The notes: generated by a model from the sequence alone, not told the origin. Numbered from the stretch's first letter, positions 1-9,136 are shown. The stretch: DNA of 64,000 bases from Peribacillus simplex (GCF_001578185.1 NZ_CP011008.1:2756001-2820000); one strand, 5' to 3'. Translations and numbers: made by a program.

Positions 1-378
1 GATTCTAACCAAATTTCTAAGGAATTAAGAGATTCCCATCTCTTTTGCCTTGCCAGTGAAACGGGCGAAGATGGCGATGTAGAAGGGATCCCAAATGCAT
101 TAAAAGAAGCCATGGCAAGCGGTTTACCAGTCATCTCCACCTTTCATGGAGGGATTCCGGAATTGATTGAGCATAAAAAAACAGGATACCTTGTTCCTGA
201 GAAAGATGATTTAAAATTGGCTCAAGGTATAAAATATTTCCTGAGTCATCCAAGAGTATGGAAGAGATATACCAGAAGTGCAAGACAGGTTATTGATGAA
301 AATTTTGATTTGAATAAACAAATCATCGAACAACAAAGGCTATACAGCTTAATAGAAAAAAATAACGAAGTTAATTGA
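1..378 (+). CDS. Glycosyltransferase, GT4 family, C-terminal part
   Basis: The gene enters from before the window; an open frame runs from base 1 to a TGA at 376-378, giving the last 125 residues. It carries the GT-B C-terminal sugar-nucleotide-binding signature of GT4 enzymes: EGIPNALKEAMASGLPVI, then GGIPELI and GYLVPEKD, the region that binds the donor nucleotide in family members. The likely role is transfer of a sugar to a cell-surface or capsule acceptor in the cytoplasm; donor and acceptor cannot be told. The following 560 bases contain only gene debris, so it is probably the last gene of its transcript. Family assignment is firm, function is not. Confidence 0.85.
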   Translation, partial: DSNQISKELRDSHLFCLASETGEDGDVEGIPNALKEAMASGLPVISTFHGGIPELIEHKKTGYLVPEKDDLKLAQGIKYFLSHPRVWKRYTRSARQVIDENFDLNKQIIEQQRLYSLIEKNNEVN

Positions 379-419
379 CATAGTCAAAGTAAATGATTAT
401 GTGCTCAGTAAATTAGCGA

Positions 420-885
420 TGTTTCTTCCCTCCTTTTGTCCCCCGTACTAGTATATATCCCAGGTGAATTCATAAAAATTACTCCTGAATCACATTCCAA
501 AAAATACAAATTCAGTTCAGAATGCCAATACACGAGATCGGACCATAAGCATTTTCATTGTAGTACAGGAAGGCGGCTATTTTGTCCATTTGATTGATCA
601 TGGAACATGTTGGGTGGATATCATTGGTCTGAAAAAACGCTTACCCAGAATCTGAAATACGATATCCCTTACCAAAAAACTAACCGTTGGGGCTTCTCTA
701 TGCTAAAAAAATTGTACCCCTTCCCAACGAATCAACTATGAAGTTACCCAAACCATCCCTGTAGAGGGCGGGTTCTCGAAGGAGTAAAGTAAGCGCTGTA
801 TAAATTTCTTTTAGAACAAAAGGTCATTTACCGAATCTTATAACCAATTTTATCGATCAATACAAGAGCAATATGGTTAATAAAA
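420..885 (+). pseudogene. Wrecked paralogue of the HipA-like kinase
   Basis: Read on the plus strand, this stretch repeats pieces of the intact gene immediately downstream: VYIPGEFIKITPE (intact copy VYIPEEFIKKTPE), then SDRGT-like and GGYFVHLIDHG (intact GGYYVHMIDHG), then FLLEQKVI-like near the end. The N-terminal ATP-binding part is missing, about 45 residues between the first two blocks are deleted, and several frameshifts and stops interrupt the rest. It is therefore a decayed tandem duplicate, with no coding potential left. Confidence 0.8.
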
Positions 886-943
886 AAGACAAGGTAAAAA
901 AGAAATAGAGCTAGACAAATATTTTTAAAGGAGATAAAGTGAT

Positions 944-1732
944 ATGACAAAATATCCAGTTCGATATGTACAAACATTAAGGGGCGGAACCGCACATGTC
1001 ATTCTTTTCAGCGATGGTAAAGAATATGTCGTGAAGTGGTTCGATACTAAGAAAGAAAGAGAAAAAGAAGTGGTCAATGAATACCTGATCGGCAAATTGG
1101 CAGAGCTCCTTTCACTTCCCGTTATCCCATTTGATCTTGTATATATACCGGAGGAATTTATCAAGAAAACTCCTGAATTACAATCCACTAAACACAACTA
1201 TAGTTCTGGATACCAATATGGCTGTGTTTTTATTAAAAACAGTACAGTTTTCGAAAATGTTAGAGAGAATCCTCCCACTAAGACGGATGTTAAAAACCGA
1301 AATATGCTGGCCGGTATAACGGTATTCGACCAATGGGTAAATAACTCTGATCGAGGTACGATGAATGTCATTTTGGAAAATCTCAGTGATGGTGGCTATT
1401 ATGTCCATATGATTGATCATGGCAGAGTTTTTCCGGGACGTTACCAATGGTCAGCTCAAACGCTGAGAGAAACACCGGTATATAACTACCATTGGCCTTT
1501 TTATAAATGGGCCTTCTCTCTTCTCGATGATCACACAGAGCTTACATCATATATAGAAAAAATAGTGAATTTGCCGAACAAATCGATTTATCAAGTGATT
1601 GAATCAATCCCAAAAGAGTGGAATGTGAGTACGAAGGATAGAGATGCTCTCTACAAGTTTCTTTTAGACCAGAAAATTAAGTTGCCAGATATCGTTAATC
1701 GTATCATCCAGCATCATAGCAATCCAAAATAA
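944..1732 (+). CDS. HipA-like kinase family protein
   Basis: The protein has 262 residues. An AAAGGAG at 927-933 sits 10 bases before the ATG. Residues 13-35 (RGGTAHVILFSDGKEYVVKW) look like the glycine-rich strand and lysine of a kinase fold. FDQWVNNSDRGTMNVI near residues 127-142 resembles the catalytic loop with its Asn, and HMIDHG near 155-160 supplies a metal-binding Asp. This is the short HipA-like kinase type found singly in many bacilli. It lacks the HipA N-terminal subdomain, and no HipB-like antitoxin gene is next to it, so a toxin role is not supported. The substrate is unknown. A decayed duplicate precedes it and an intrinsic terminator follows. Confidence 0.75.
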   Translation: MTKYPVRYVQTLRGGTAHVILFSDGKEYVVKWFDTKKEREKEVVNEYLIGKLAELLSLPVIPFDLVYIPEEFIKKTPELQSTKHNYSSGYQYGCVFIKNSTVFENVRENPPTKTDVKNRNMLAGITVFDQWVNNSDRGTMNVILENLSDGGYYVHMIDHGRVFPGRYQWSAQTLRETPVYNYHWPFYKWAFSLLDDHTELTSYIEKIVNLPNKSIYQVIESIPKEWNVSTKDRDALYKFLLDQKIKLPDIVNRIIQHHSNPK

Positions 1733-1751
1733 CGCTGGTTTTTCCCCAGAA

Positions 1752-1794
1752 AAAAGTAACTCCTTATTAGCTTTAAAGGAGTTACTTTTTTTAT
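1752..1794 (+). terminator. Intrinsic terminator after the HipA-like kinase gene
   Basis: AAAAAGTAACTCC pairs with GGAGTTACTTTTT across a 14-base loop and ends in a T run. It lies 20 bases after the stop codon. Confidence 0.85.
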
Positions 1795-1799
1795 CTGTA

Positions 1800-2400
1800 A
1801 ATCTTTCCATTCCATATAGGACTCGGGATCCATTTCTTTTAGCTCTTCCAAGAACAATGGTAATAGACACAACTTTTTAAACCTTTGAATATCGACTCTA
1901 GCCTGTTTCGATTCCTTATATAGGAGCTATAATGATTAATTACTTTTAATTCCTCATCTTTAGTTACAATAATGTGGCGCAAATAGGCATCCATTCTGGT
2001 AAACTTTAACGCTCCATTTCTTTAAGCACAAAAAGAATTTGCCTCATCAATTTTCCGGATAGGTCCCTCAAAATTCCAAAATATTGGAATAAAGTTGACC
2101 CCTCAAGATATTCCATAATAATATAGTTTTGCCCCACCCATAAAGCCGTGGAATAGTGGATGACTCTTGTGCAATTTTCAATACATCCCCCTCTTTAATG
2201 GCATATTCTGGTTTTGCACAAATTTTCACACATTTGTCTGAAGAAATTTTTAAAACGGCCCCTTGCGACCCCTTACCATTCAGCGGAAACGAAGTTGGAT
2301 TTTTTATTACATCACCTTTTTAATCCCTTCAGTAACACTGATAGATTTAAAGTCCTCCGCTTTCGTTCACTTCCTTCACATTTCCTATCATACATTTCTT
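1800..2400 (-). pseudogene. Broken Ser/Thr-kinase-like gene (YrzF type)
   Basis: The minus strand carries consecutive kinase segments in shifting frames. GDVIKNPTSFPLNGKGSQGA (2316 downward) with AVLKISSDKCVKI is a glycine-rich loop and VAIK-type lysine; KEGDVLKIAQESSTIPRLYG follows, then IIMEYLEGSTL (hinge), then MDAYLRHIIVTKDEELKVI (catalytic/metal region) and the tail LEELKEMDP in another frame. At least three frame changes and several stops separate them. The order matches the short bacillar YrzF-like protein kinases. The catalytic Asp-rich region survives only as fragments, so the gene is dead. Confidence 0.7.
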
Positions 2401-2603
2401 TTTCTCTTTTTCTCTAAGTTTCTTGAACGGCTTATTACGAAAGGAAATACGTTCCTTTTTTTGAAAAGTCCTTCTATAATTGATGAAGAAGGAATTAAAC
2501 TCACGTATGAATTTTGGTGAAAATACACACATGAATATCTTTACAAAGTGACTTGGGCAGATTATTTTATGTAAATGATTAGAGTTTGCCATAGTCAAGC
2601 GCT

Positions 2604-2633
2604 AGGTCACCAGTAATTTTTACTGGTCGACCT
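2604..2633. repeat. Perfect inverted repeat upstream of the prolyl hydroxylase gene
   Basis: ACCAGTAA and TTACTGGT (8-bp arms, 3-base gap) are enclosed by a second pair, AGGTC and GACCT. There is no T run on either side, which fits a regulator-binding site or RNA hairpin better than a terminator. It lies about 140 bases before the oxygenase start. Confidence 0.5.
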
Positions 2634-2772
2634 CATAATCGGAGCACTGTCAGCAAGAACTAAGAAACAGTTATATAAAAAGGTTCATTGTATAATTAAC
2701 ATAGTAAAACGCTTACAGTGGCAATTCAAACTAATTGTTCAGAAAATTCATTCTATTAGGAGTCGATGAAAG

Positions 2773-3417
2773 TTGACGGTGGAAAATAAAATAAGTAAAG
2801 AACAAACTATTTTTAATCATATTGGAAATAAAATCAAAACGGAAGACCGAGACATTAATGTAATTGCTAGATTAGATGAACCGCTAATTGTAATATTAGG
2901 GAATGTTTTGAGTGACGAAGAATGTGACGGACTTATTTAATTGTCAAAAGACAGAATGAATCGTTCCAAAATTGGAGTTAAGCACGAAGTAAATGAGATA
3001 AGAACGGGCTGTAGTATGTTTTTTGAAGAAAATGAATATAACATCATTACCAAAATTGAAAAACGGATTTCAACAATCATGAATATACCCATTGAACATG
3101 GAGATGGTATTCAAATTCTTAAATATACTCCTGGGCAAGAATATAAAGCCCATTTTGATTTTTTTACATCCTCAAGTATAGCAGCAAAAAATAATAGAAT
3201 TAGCACAATCATCATGTACTTAAATGATGTGGAGCATGGGGGAGAAACTTTTTTTCCTAAACTGAATTTTTCAGTGTCCCCGCGAAAGGGAATGGCTGTG
3301 TATTTCGAATACTTCTATAACGACAAAAATCTAAACGAACTAACTCTACACGCTGGAGCACCCGTTATCACTGGTGAAAAATGGGTTGCAACACAATGGA
3401 TGAGAAGGAAAAAATAG
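2773..3417 (+). pseudogene. Prolyl 4-hydroxylase-like 2OG-Fe(II) oxygenase, interrupted by one stop
   Basis: A frame from the TTG at 2773 (AGGAG at 2758-2762) runs to 3417 with one in-frame TAA at 2938-2940, codon 56. The flanking sequence, DEECDGLI-stop-LSKDRMNRS, matches the bacillar prolyl-4-hydroxylase family on both sides; CAA (Gln) to TAA is the simplest change. Counted from that TTG, the iron ligands are His127 and Asp129 (AHFDFF) and His193 (TLHAGAP), with Lys203 (EKWVATQW) for 2-oxoglutarate. As I recall, these are the numbers of the Bacillus anthracis enzyme. The downstream 158 codons hold the whole catalytic core but lose the N-terminal strands. It is either a recent nonsense mutation or a sequencing error. 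Confidence 0.85.
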
Positions 3418-3970
3418 TCTCCAGATGTCAGATGTTTTAAAAATGATAGATTTAATTCACTTCCTGCTCCCACATAACTGTCACCTTAAAACCTTTATAT
3501 CTGTATTAATAGATGAAGAATGAAGTTCGAGAAAAAAACAGAAAATAGACATCTTTTTTTCTCATCGTGTTCCTTAATGAACTAATACACCTATTAGTTC
3601 ATAAGGGATTTTCCTGATAAAATATGGACACAAGGTGAAATCAAATAAATGACCAATAACCAAATTAAGACTTGTCCATGGACCTCCAAAACTTCGTCAT
3701 ACCCCTTCTGCTATTAAATGCTTTAAGGCATCTCTAAGTATACTCCATCCAGTGAAATGTTTGTTTGGCAATCCGGATATCCAAGTTCTTATTAACTTAA
3801 CTTTGCACTTCTTTTCACCATGCAGTTATGTTATGTATTTGCACACCACTTACCCAACGGGCAGTATGTAAAGGTGGAAAAGCATGAGGAACATCCGCTA
3901 GAGTTTCCACGCCCTTATACCCCAAACGTCCAAACTCTGATTATTCGTTCAAAAAGATTTTACTCAACTG
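3418..3970. other. Gene-poor gap with an inverted repeat
   Basis: No convincing gene is present. An imperfect inverted repeat at 3572-3606 (CCTTAATGAACTAAT and ATTAGTTCATAAGG, 6-base gap) could be an operator or terminator. Minus-strand scraps around 3640-3760 (LRDALKHLIAEG, then a frame change) look like debris of an unknown gene. A 60-codon plus-strand frame at 3820-4002 has no ribosome binding site and no recognisable family. Confidence 0.4.
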
Positions 3971-4552
3971 TTAAGGCAATGCCCGACACAATCTATTCAT
4001 GAGTATTCTACAAAGTTCCGCGAAGATCCAGCAGTATAGAAAACTCAATATAAATATTATTGCAATAACCTTTGGATCCATAGTTGTATCAACAGTAGGG
4101 CCTAGCACTGGAAAACGGAATACATACAGAATCACCATAATACCCGTAAGTAGACATATTGATGAAAAGGAAACAACCACAATTCTCCTCTTCAATTGTA
4201 AAAAGGCCACACCCATCGCAAGACCTAATAAACCTGTTGTAAATGGAAAGATAATTAGTTCACTCGGCTGAATAATAAATAAAAGGAAAATCGTAAGGGT
4301 ATAAGAGAGGATTCCCTGGCGGATAGAAAAACAAGTAGCTAAAAAAATTGGTAATGTCGCCAGAAAACTAATTAGAAAGCCTATACCAGGCATAAAGCCC
4401 CCTGCTGATTGAAGCATAGTGGAAAATGTACTTAATAAGGCTGTAATAACTAACTTGGTTGCAAGTGTCATTTTTCTTACAGGAACATAGTTTGCAGCTG
4501 TCCCTATCATCAATTGATACCAATAACGAACAAACCGATTGATTAAAACCAC
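3971..4552 (-). CDS. Polytopic membrane protein of unknown function
   Basis: The product has 193 residues. A strong AGGGGGTGG precedes the ATG at 4552. It shows about five to six hydrophobic segments, roughly residues 30-52, 55-75, 80-97, 100-118, 125-148 and 160-185, separated by short basic loops (LQLKRRIVV). The N-terminal part, with a TLATKLVITALLSTF entry helix followed by a GGFMPGIGFLIS loop, resembles the layout of small integral proteins such as ECF-transporter substrate subunits, but no defining motif is seen. It stands alone between decayed genes, so context gives no function. Substrate and partners are unknown. Confidence 0.6.
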   Translation of the reverse strand: MVLINRFVRYWYQLMIGTAANYVPVRKMTLATKLVITALLSTFSTMLQSAGGFMPGIGFLISFLATLPIFLATCFSIRQGILSYTLTIFLLFIIQPSELIIFPFTTGLLGLAMGVAFLQLKRRIVVVSFSSICLLTGIMVILYVFRFPVLGPTVDTTMDPKVIAIIFILSFLYCWIFAELCRILMNRLCRALP

Positions 4553-5090
4553 CCCCTAAAAACAACCAATTTGTCACTTTCTATACTATTCATACCCTTT
4601 CGCTTTATGCTGTATTTCCTGTTATTAATTAATTGCAATGAGGATTGCCCCTCCATGGTTATTTAAAAAAATTAAAGTATTTGCGGAAAAAGTTTACAAC
4701 TCCAATTAACTTAACGTTTACGAATCGATGGGAAATGCTAATTGCAGATGCTGAAATTTCTTCTTACTCCAAGCGGAACAAGAGTGTGTTATCTTGGTCC
4801 CGATAAAAAAATGTATTTTTGGCAAGGAACAGCTACAAATTCCCGTGTTTCAAATGAGCAAGTTTGGACAGGCGCATTCTCTCCCTTTGGTGTTCCTTCC
4901 TTTTTTTCATTTGGGGGAACAATGAATTCCTTAAGCTGATGGGCATGGGTGTGCAAGGTATTTTTGAACAAACTTTATTACGAAACTACAAATAGCTCTA
5001 TTTTGAAATTTTCTACTTTGTCTTTATTGTCACAAATACAGTAAATATATGACAAATATTCCAGCCGTCGAATTTTATAGTTTTAATAAA
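4553..5090. other. Gap without a supported gene
   Basis: AT-rich sequence. A 65-codon plus-strand frame (4742-4939) has no ribosome binding site and no recognised relative. No hairpin with a T run is clear. The promoter of the membrane protein gene on the minus strand should lie near 4560-4640, but I cannot place it with certainty. Confidence 0.4.
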
Positions 5091-6521
5091 TCATGGAACA
5101 ATTTCAAAAACAGTACCCTTGTTTAATTCAGTCGCTTTCATAGAGCCATAAACCCCTAAATATAGACTGGTTTGATCCAGATTCGTTCCCAAACTAACAT
5201 AATAAGCTGATTGCGTCGAAAAGTTATAATCAGTTTCAATAACACTAAAATCGTTTAGTTTACAATCTGTACTTACCCTGGTATAAGCTAAAACCCCTCT
5301 AACCGGAGGTCGAGATTCTTCCTTCCGGGCAAGATCGGTAAACACAACGCTTCCCGTTAAATTTGGGATTCTATTCCCCATATACGGCTGCACTCCTGTA
5401 AGTGCAGTTCCTCCAAACTTATCGGGGCGAGGATCTTTATGAAAATAACTAATTAAAGGCTGTAGACGCCTCACAGAAGTTTTTACTGTGTCATTGTAAT
5501 AAGCAATCGTTTTCTCATTCAAAGCCGGGTTTTCAGAACAGCCCTTTATAAACGAAGTAGGAAAAGCACCTTCCCACCCTCGCCAACCAAAGTTAATAAA
5601 TCCTTCTTGGTCAGGTTTAATTCTCATTAAAGAAGCTTGAATAAGCTGAGTAACCGGTATTGGTTTATAATGAACGAATGAAAAAATTGACTCTACCATA
5701 TCCTGTCCGACATTCCCCACATATTTGATATACTGATTATAAAACTTTTGAAATGAAATGCCTGTTATATTGCGAACCCCTTTTGCAATTACCGTAAGCG
5801 TTTCCTGAATAGGTGAGGGAAGTTCATTAAAACGTGTGACTACGGGTGGATCATCGATAAATGTATCCTTAACTACATCAATTTCAATTATTTTACCAGC
5901 TATCTCCATATCATCTTGACTTAAATTAAATGGATCATAGCCTGCTCCACCATCTCCAGTTGTTAAAATAAGTTTTCCGGTTTCAGGTGAAAAGTTTAAG
6001 CTATTGACACCATTATGATTAAAAAATGGTCTTCTTATGTTAAGTAATGTCCGTCGTTTTTGAGGTTGACCATTCGATTGTAAAATCCATTCTTCAACTG
6101 TATCAATATGATCATATTGAGTTTCTCTATTTATCCACTTTAGGTTTAAAGTTCTGGGATCACACGGGTTAGGCATAAAATGTTCAGTAAGGGCCCCTGG
6201 ACCTTGTGTTCCAGCTACTGAATAATGAAGATAAAACAAACCGTTATAATAAAATTCTGGATGAAATGCTAGCCCTATTAATCCCCGTTCATCATATCCC
6301 CTACCTGAAACACCTTGTTCAGAACTACCTAATTTTAAGATTCGCGAGCGAATATCTAAAAAAATCCTAATAACTCCGTTTCCTATGTAAAAGATTTCTC
6401 CTACCTGAGTTGCAATAAATAATCCTTCAATTGAGTCACCCGGAAGTATAGTTGTTTTCAAAACGGTGGGTAAATTTATCTTACTTACAATGGGTCGTAA
6501 GCTAACCTTTTCTTTTATCAA
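5091..6521 (-). CDS. PQQ-dependent sugar dehydrogenase-like beta-propeller protein
   Basis: The protein has 476 residues and the layout of the soluble glucose/sorbosone dehydrogenase family, a six-bladed propeller that oxidises sugars with PQQ in characterised members. Visible blocks are ERGLIGLAFHPEFYYNGLFYLHY (residues about 78-100), FFNHNGVNSLNFSPETGKLILTTGDGG (166-192, with the His of the PQQ pocket), AKGVRNITGISF and INFGWRGWEG. No signal peptide or lipobox is visible: the N-terminus MIKEKVSLRPIVSKIN is charged. Most family members are exported, so this is odd. No PQQ biosynthesis genes are nearby. It is monocistronic between two empty gaps. Family is clear; cofactor and substrate are inferred. 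Confidence 0.75.
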   Translation of the reverse strand: MIKEKVSLRPIVSKINLPTVLKTTILPGDSIEGLFIATQVGEIFYIGNGVIRIFLDIRSRILKLGSSEQGVSGRGYDERGLIGLAFHPEFYYNGLFYLHYSVAGTQGPGALTEHFMPNPCDPRTLNLKWINRETQYDHIDTVEEWILQSNGQPQKRRTLLNIRRPFFNHNGVNSLNFSPETGKLILTTGDGGAGYDPFNLSQDDMEIAGKIIEIDVVKDTFIDDPPVVTRFNELPSPIQETLTVIAKGVRNITGISFQKFYNQYIKYVGNVGQDMVESIFSFVHYKPIPVTQLIQASLMRIKPDQEGFINFGWRGWEGAFPTSFIKGCSENPALNEKTIAYYNDTVKTSVRRLQPLISYFHKDPRPDKFGGTALTGVQPYMGNRIPNLTGSVVFTDLARKEESRPPVRGVLAYTRVSTDCKLNDFSVIETDYNFSTQSAYYVSLGTNLDQTSLYLGVYGSMKATELNKGTVFEIVP

Positions 6522-7049
6522 CTAACTTTACACCCCTTTTTATTGTTTTCTATTATAAGAATATGATTAGGGATGCTCTATTAGTATCAAATTAGGGCCA
6601 AGGAATTGGGGAAATTTCCTTTTAATAATGGTCCGTTTTTGGTATGTTCTATGCGGATATTAAAATTGATAAAAAAAAATTTCAAATTGTTTATATTACT
6701 AAACGCAGTCATAGATGTTGTTTTTTGCATTTATATTGACTGGTGTTATTAAAAGGGATTTACATTAGTTCGATTAAATAAGTTTCAATTTCCGCTTATT
6801 TCTTTTTATAAGGAGTTTTTTACTTTATGGATTTCAACGCACTTCTGGAAGTAAAAGGGAACCCACTTGAAAATATTGTGAATTAATCAAAGTAACAGCG
6901 GCTTATCTTCATTGAGATTTTCCATAATCGGGGGCTTTAATTGAATAAGAATCACAAAAATTATTAAACTTTTTTATAAAAGGATGCTTCAATTGAATAT
7001 AAAAAAGCGTGTTTCGATTAATTTCAAAACACACTTTTTCCATGTACTG
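6522..7049. other. Gap with a 19-codon frame and a hairpin
   Basis: At 6827-6886 an ATG frame (MDFNALLEVKGNPLENIVN) follows a TAAGGAG at 6809-6815; it may be a micro-gene or the stub of a truncated gene. Imperfect hairpin arms AAAAAGCGTGTTT and AAAACACACTTTTT at 7003-7040 could terminate transcription in either direction. Nothing else is recognised. Confidence 0.4.
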
Positions 7050-7533
7050 TGGATTTGAGTCAATATTTTGGACACAAAAAGTTAAACCTTAAGCTGTATT
7101 TCTAATTTTATCTTCAATGGCTTTTATATCCTAAGCTGCTGTGAATTCTTTTTCGGTTATACCAACCTTCAATAAATTGGAACATCACTAATTTAGCTGT
7201 TTGATAGTCGAGATATCGCACGTGATTGACTTTGTTTCCATTTGTAAGGATTCAATACAGCCATTATCGTACGGACAGCCTTGTTGACTAAAGAATTGCT
7301 TAATAAGGTGGTTTTGGAAAAGAATGAATTTAAACTCACTGCTTGTATATTGTAAGCCAAGGTTCGTATGAAGAACTAAGCAACCAAGGGGAATGACGAT
7401 CCAATACAGAAGTGGATATGAACGATATTTTTTCTTCGTGATAGAACGAATACTCGCCTTGCTCATTAACCGTTGAACACGTTTTAGAGAAAATCCTTTG
7501 GTTAATAAGATTTGATGTATCTGTCAAGACCAT
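7050..7533 (-). mobile_element. Decayed IS3-family (IS150-like) remnant
   Basis: The minus strand retains pieces of an IS3-type OrfB transposase. There is KRVQRLMSKASIRSITKKKYRSYP (N-terminal region, about 7500 down to 7410), then, after an internal loss of about 100 or more residues, CLVLHTNLGLQYTSSEFKF with FSQQGCPYDNGCIESL (integrase core around the second Asp and the Glu), and in another frame VMFQFIEGWYNRKRIHSSLGYKS. The low-coordinate end TGGATTTGAGTCAATATTTT-GGACAC looks like the right terminal repeat. The left end and OrfA are missing. It is dead: internally deleted and frameshifted. Confidence 0.85.
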
Positions 7534-7659
7534 GGAACCTCTAAAATAAATACACTATAGAACAAGGATTCTTTATTAAATTCGAATTCAAACTCTTATT
7601 AGTTTTTACTTTACAGTCCTTACCTTATTCAGCATTCTTGCTTGAATTTAAACCCTAAA

Positions 7660-8439
7660 TCATTTACCTTTGTTGCTATTTCTAAAACTATCGAAATCAG
7701 TCTTAATGTAATGAAAGACCTTTGCGTTGCCGTTATGGTCAGGATGAGTTATTTTTAATAACCCTTTATATTCGGCTAACAATTCTTTATAACTCGCCAT
7801 TTTTGAAAGCCCTAATTTTTCACTATAATCATTTGATTGGGCAGTGGAGCCGTAATTGTAATTATCTCCTATGTTGGCTTTTACTTTTATCAATTCATTA
7901 CGTAATTCAATATTTTCTTTTAATAAATCCTTTGTTTCATTTTGCAATTCACTTTTTTCATTCTTTAGAATGACTACTTCCTTTTTATACATATCCCTTT
8001 GCTGGATTAATATTTTTTTTGCAGTCTCATTAAGTTCCTCAATGCCTTCTATTTGCTTATCTTGGGCTTGTATTTTTAATTTTAATCGGTGTATGATTTC
8101 GTCCTTATTTTGATCTAAAATATCATTTATTGCCAGCCTTGAGGATTTGTCATCGATTATGTATCCAGTATTACTCTTTCCGTTTCCCCCGTATTTAACC
8201 TTACCTTCTCGTAACCAACGTCGAACAATTTGAATACTACTGCTTTCTGTTATTCCTGCATCCTTTAACAGGTCGAAAGCTTGGTCTGTATCATCCAGAA
8301 TATATCCAGTTTTTCTTTTCCCGTTTCCTCCCTCGTATTTAATCTTTCCCTCACGCAGCCATCGTCGAACAGTTTGAATATTACTACTTTCTGTAACACC
8401 TGCATCCTTTAACAGGTCGAAAGCTTGATCTGTGTTCAC
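7660..8439 (-). CDS. Protein with two repeated HTH modules, a coiled coil and a J-like HPD segment
   Basis: A GTG start at 8439 is preferred because AAAAGGGGG lies six bases before it; an ATG at 8457 would put that sequence inside the gene. The protein has about 259 residues. Two near-identical modules of about 50 residues (TDQAFDLLKDAG, QTVRRWLREGKIKY, KTGYILDD, and the same again) look like winged or MerR-type DNA-binding units. Residues about 110-200 form a charged heptad-like coiled coil. The C-terminus, YKELLAEYKGLLKITHPDHN followed by KVFHYIKTDF, has the HPD loop and helices of a J-domain. Such mixed proteins occur on bacillar plasmids and integrative elements (inference). It neighbours an IS remnant. 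Function is unknown. Confidence 0.75.
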   Translation of the reverse strand: MNTDQAFDLLKDAGVTESSNIQTVRRWLREGKIKYEGGNGKRKTGYILDDTDQAFDLLKDAGITESSSIQIVRRWLREGKVKYGGNGKSNTGYIIDDKSSRLAINDILDQNKDEIIHRLKLKIQAQDKQIEGIEELNETAKKILIQQRDMYKKEVVILKNEKSELQNETKDLLKENIELRNELIKVKANIGDNYNYGSTAQSNDYSEKLGLSKMASYKELLAEYKGLLKITHPDHNGNAKVFHYIKTDFDSFRNSNKGK

Positions 8440-8457
8440 AAAGTTCCCCCTTTTCAT

Positions 8458-9136
8458 CTTATTACGCCAAGCAATGTTAAATTGAGTGATATTACCCTAT
8501 TAATTGAAAAAAATGAATCATTTTAACTCTGGTAAATAGCAGGTTATGGATGATGTGGCATTTTGGCGGGAAATTAATAGATATAAATATAATAAAAAGG
8601 AACGATTCAAACCGACTTCAATTGAAGTGTATATATTTTCTAAACGATCAATGATATGAGTGAGTTATTCAAGACTGCTTTTTCTCGATTTTAATGCCCC
8701 TATTTAGGGTATCATGCTGATTAGGAAGAAATTATCTACTTTATTTCTATAGCACTGCCTGTACCATCTGTAATTTGTTACATCCTATTTGGCTTGTATG
8801 TATGCTAATGTTTTAAATAATAGCATAGCTAATTCCTATACAAATAACAAACAGTTAAAGAATAGATGACAGATATCACAGAAGGATAACGAAAAGGTAT
8901 CAAAATTTAAGATGGCAAAGAATAATTAACGATATCTTCCTTCCTTTCTAAGACATGACACAAATGGTGGTCTTCGGTTATTAGGCAGCCTTATATTAGT
9001 TGGGTACAAACATTATTAATGAAGAGTGTGTACTGTGAGGGGTATTTTTAAAACTCCCCTTAATTATTGTTGTGAATCCGCGTAATACTTACGGGACTCC
9101 ATTGTGTGATGCTTCATTAAGAAGGGAGCTTTTAAT
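8458..9136. other. Gap without a supported gene
   Basis: AT-rich sequence with no frame supported by a ribosome binding site. A weak hairpin, AGGGG with TCCCCT around a 12-base loop at about 9038-9060, is the only structure I see. Confidence 0.4.

Noticed and set aside
944..1732. Toxin-antitoxin pair with the HipA-like kinase
   Set aside because: No HipB-like gene on either side; the neighbouring copy is a dead paralogue, not an antitoxin.
3820..4002. 60-codon plus-strand frame
   Set aside because: No ribosome binding site, runs into the opposite-strand membrane gene and has no recognised relative.
4742..4939. 65-codon plus-strand frame
   Set aside because: No supported start or family; the opposite strand is open too, which suggests chance.
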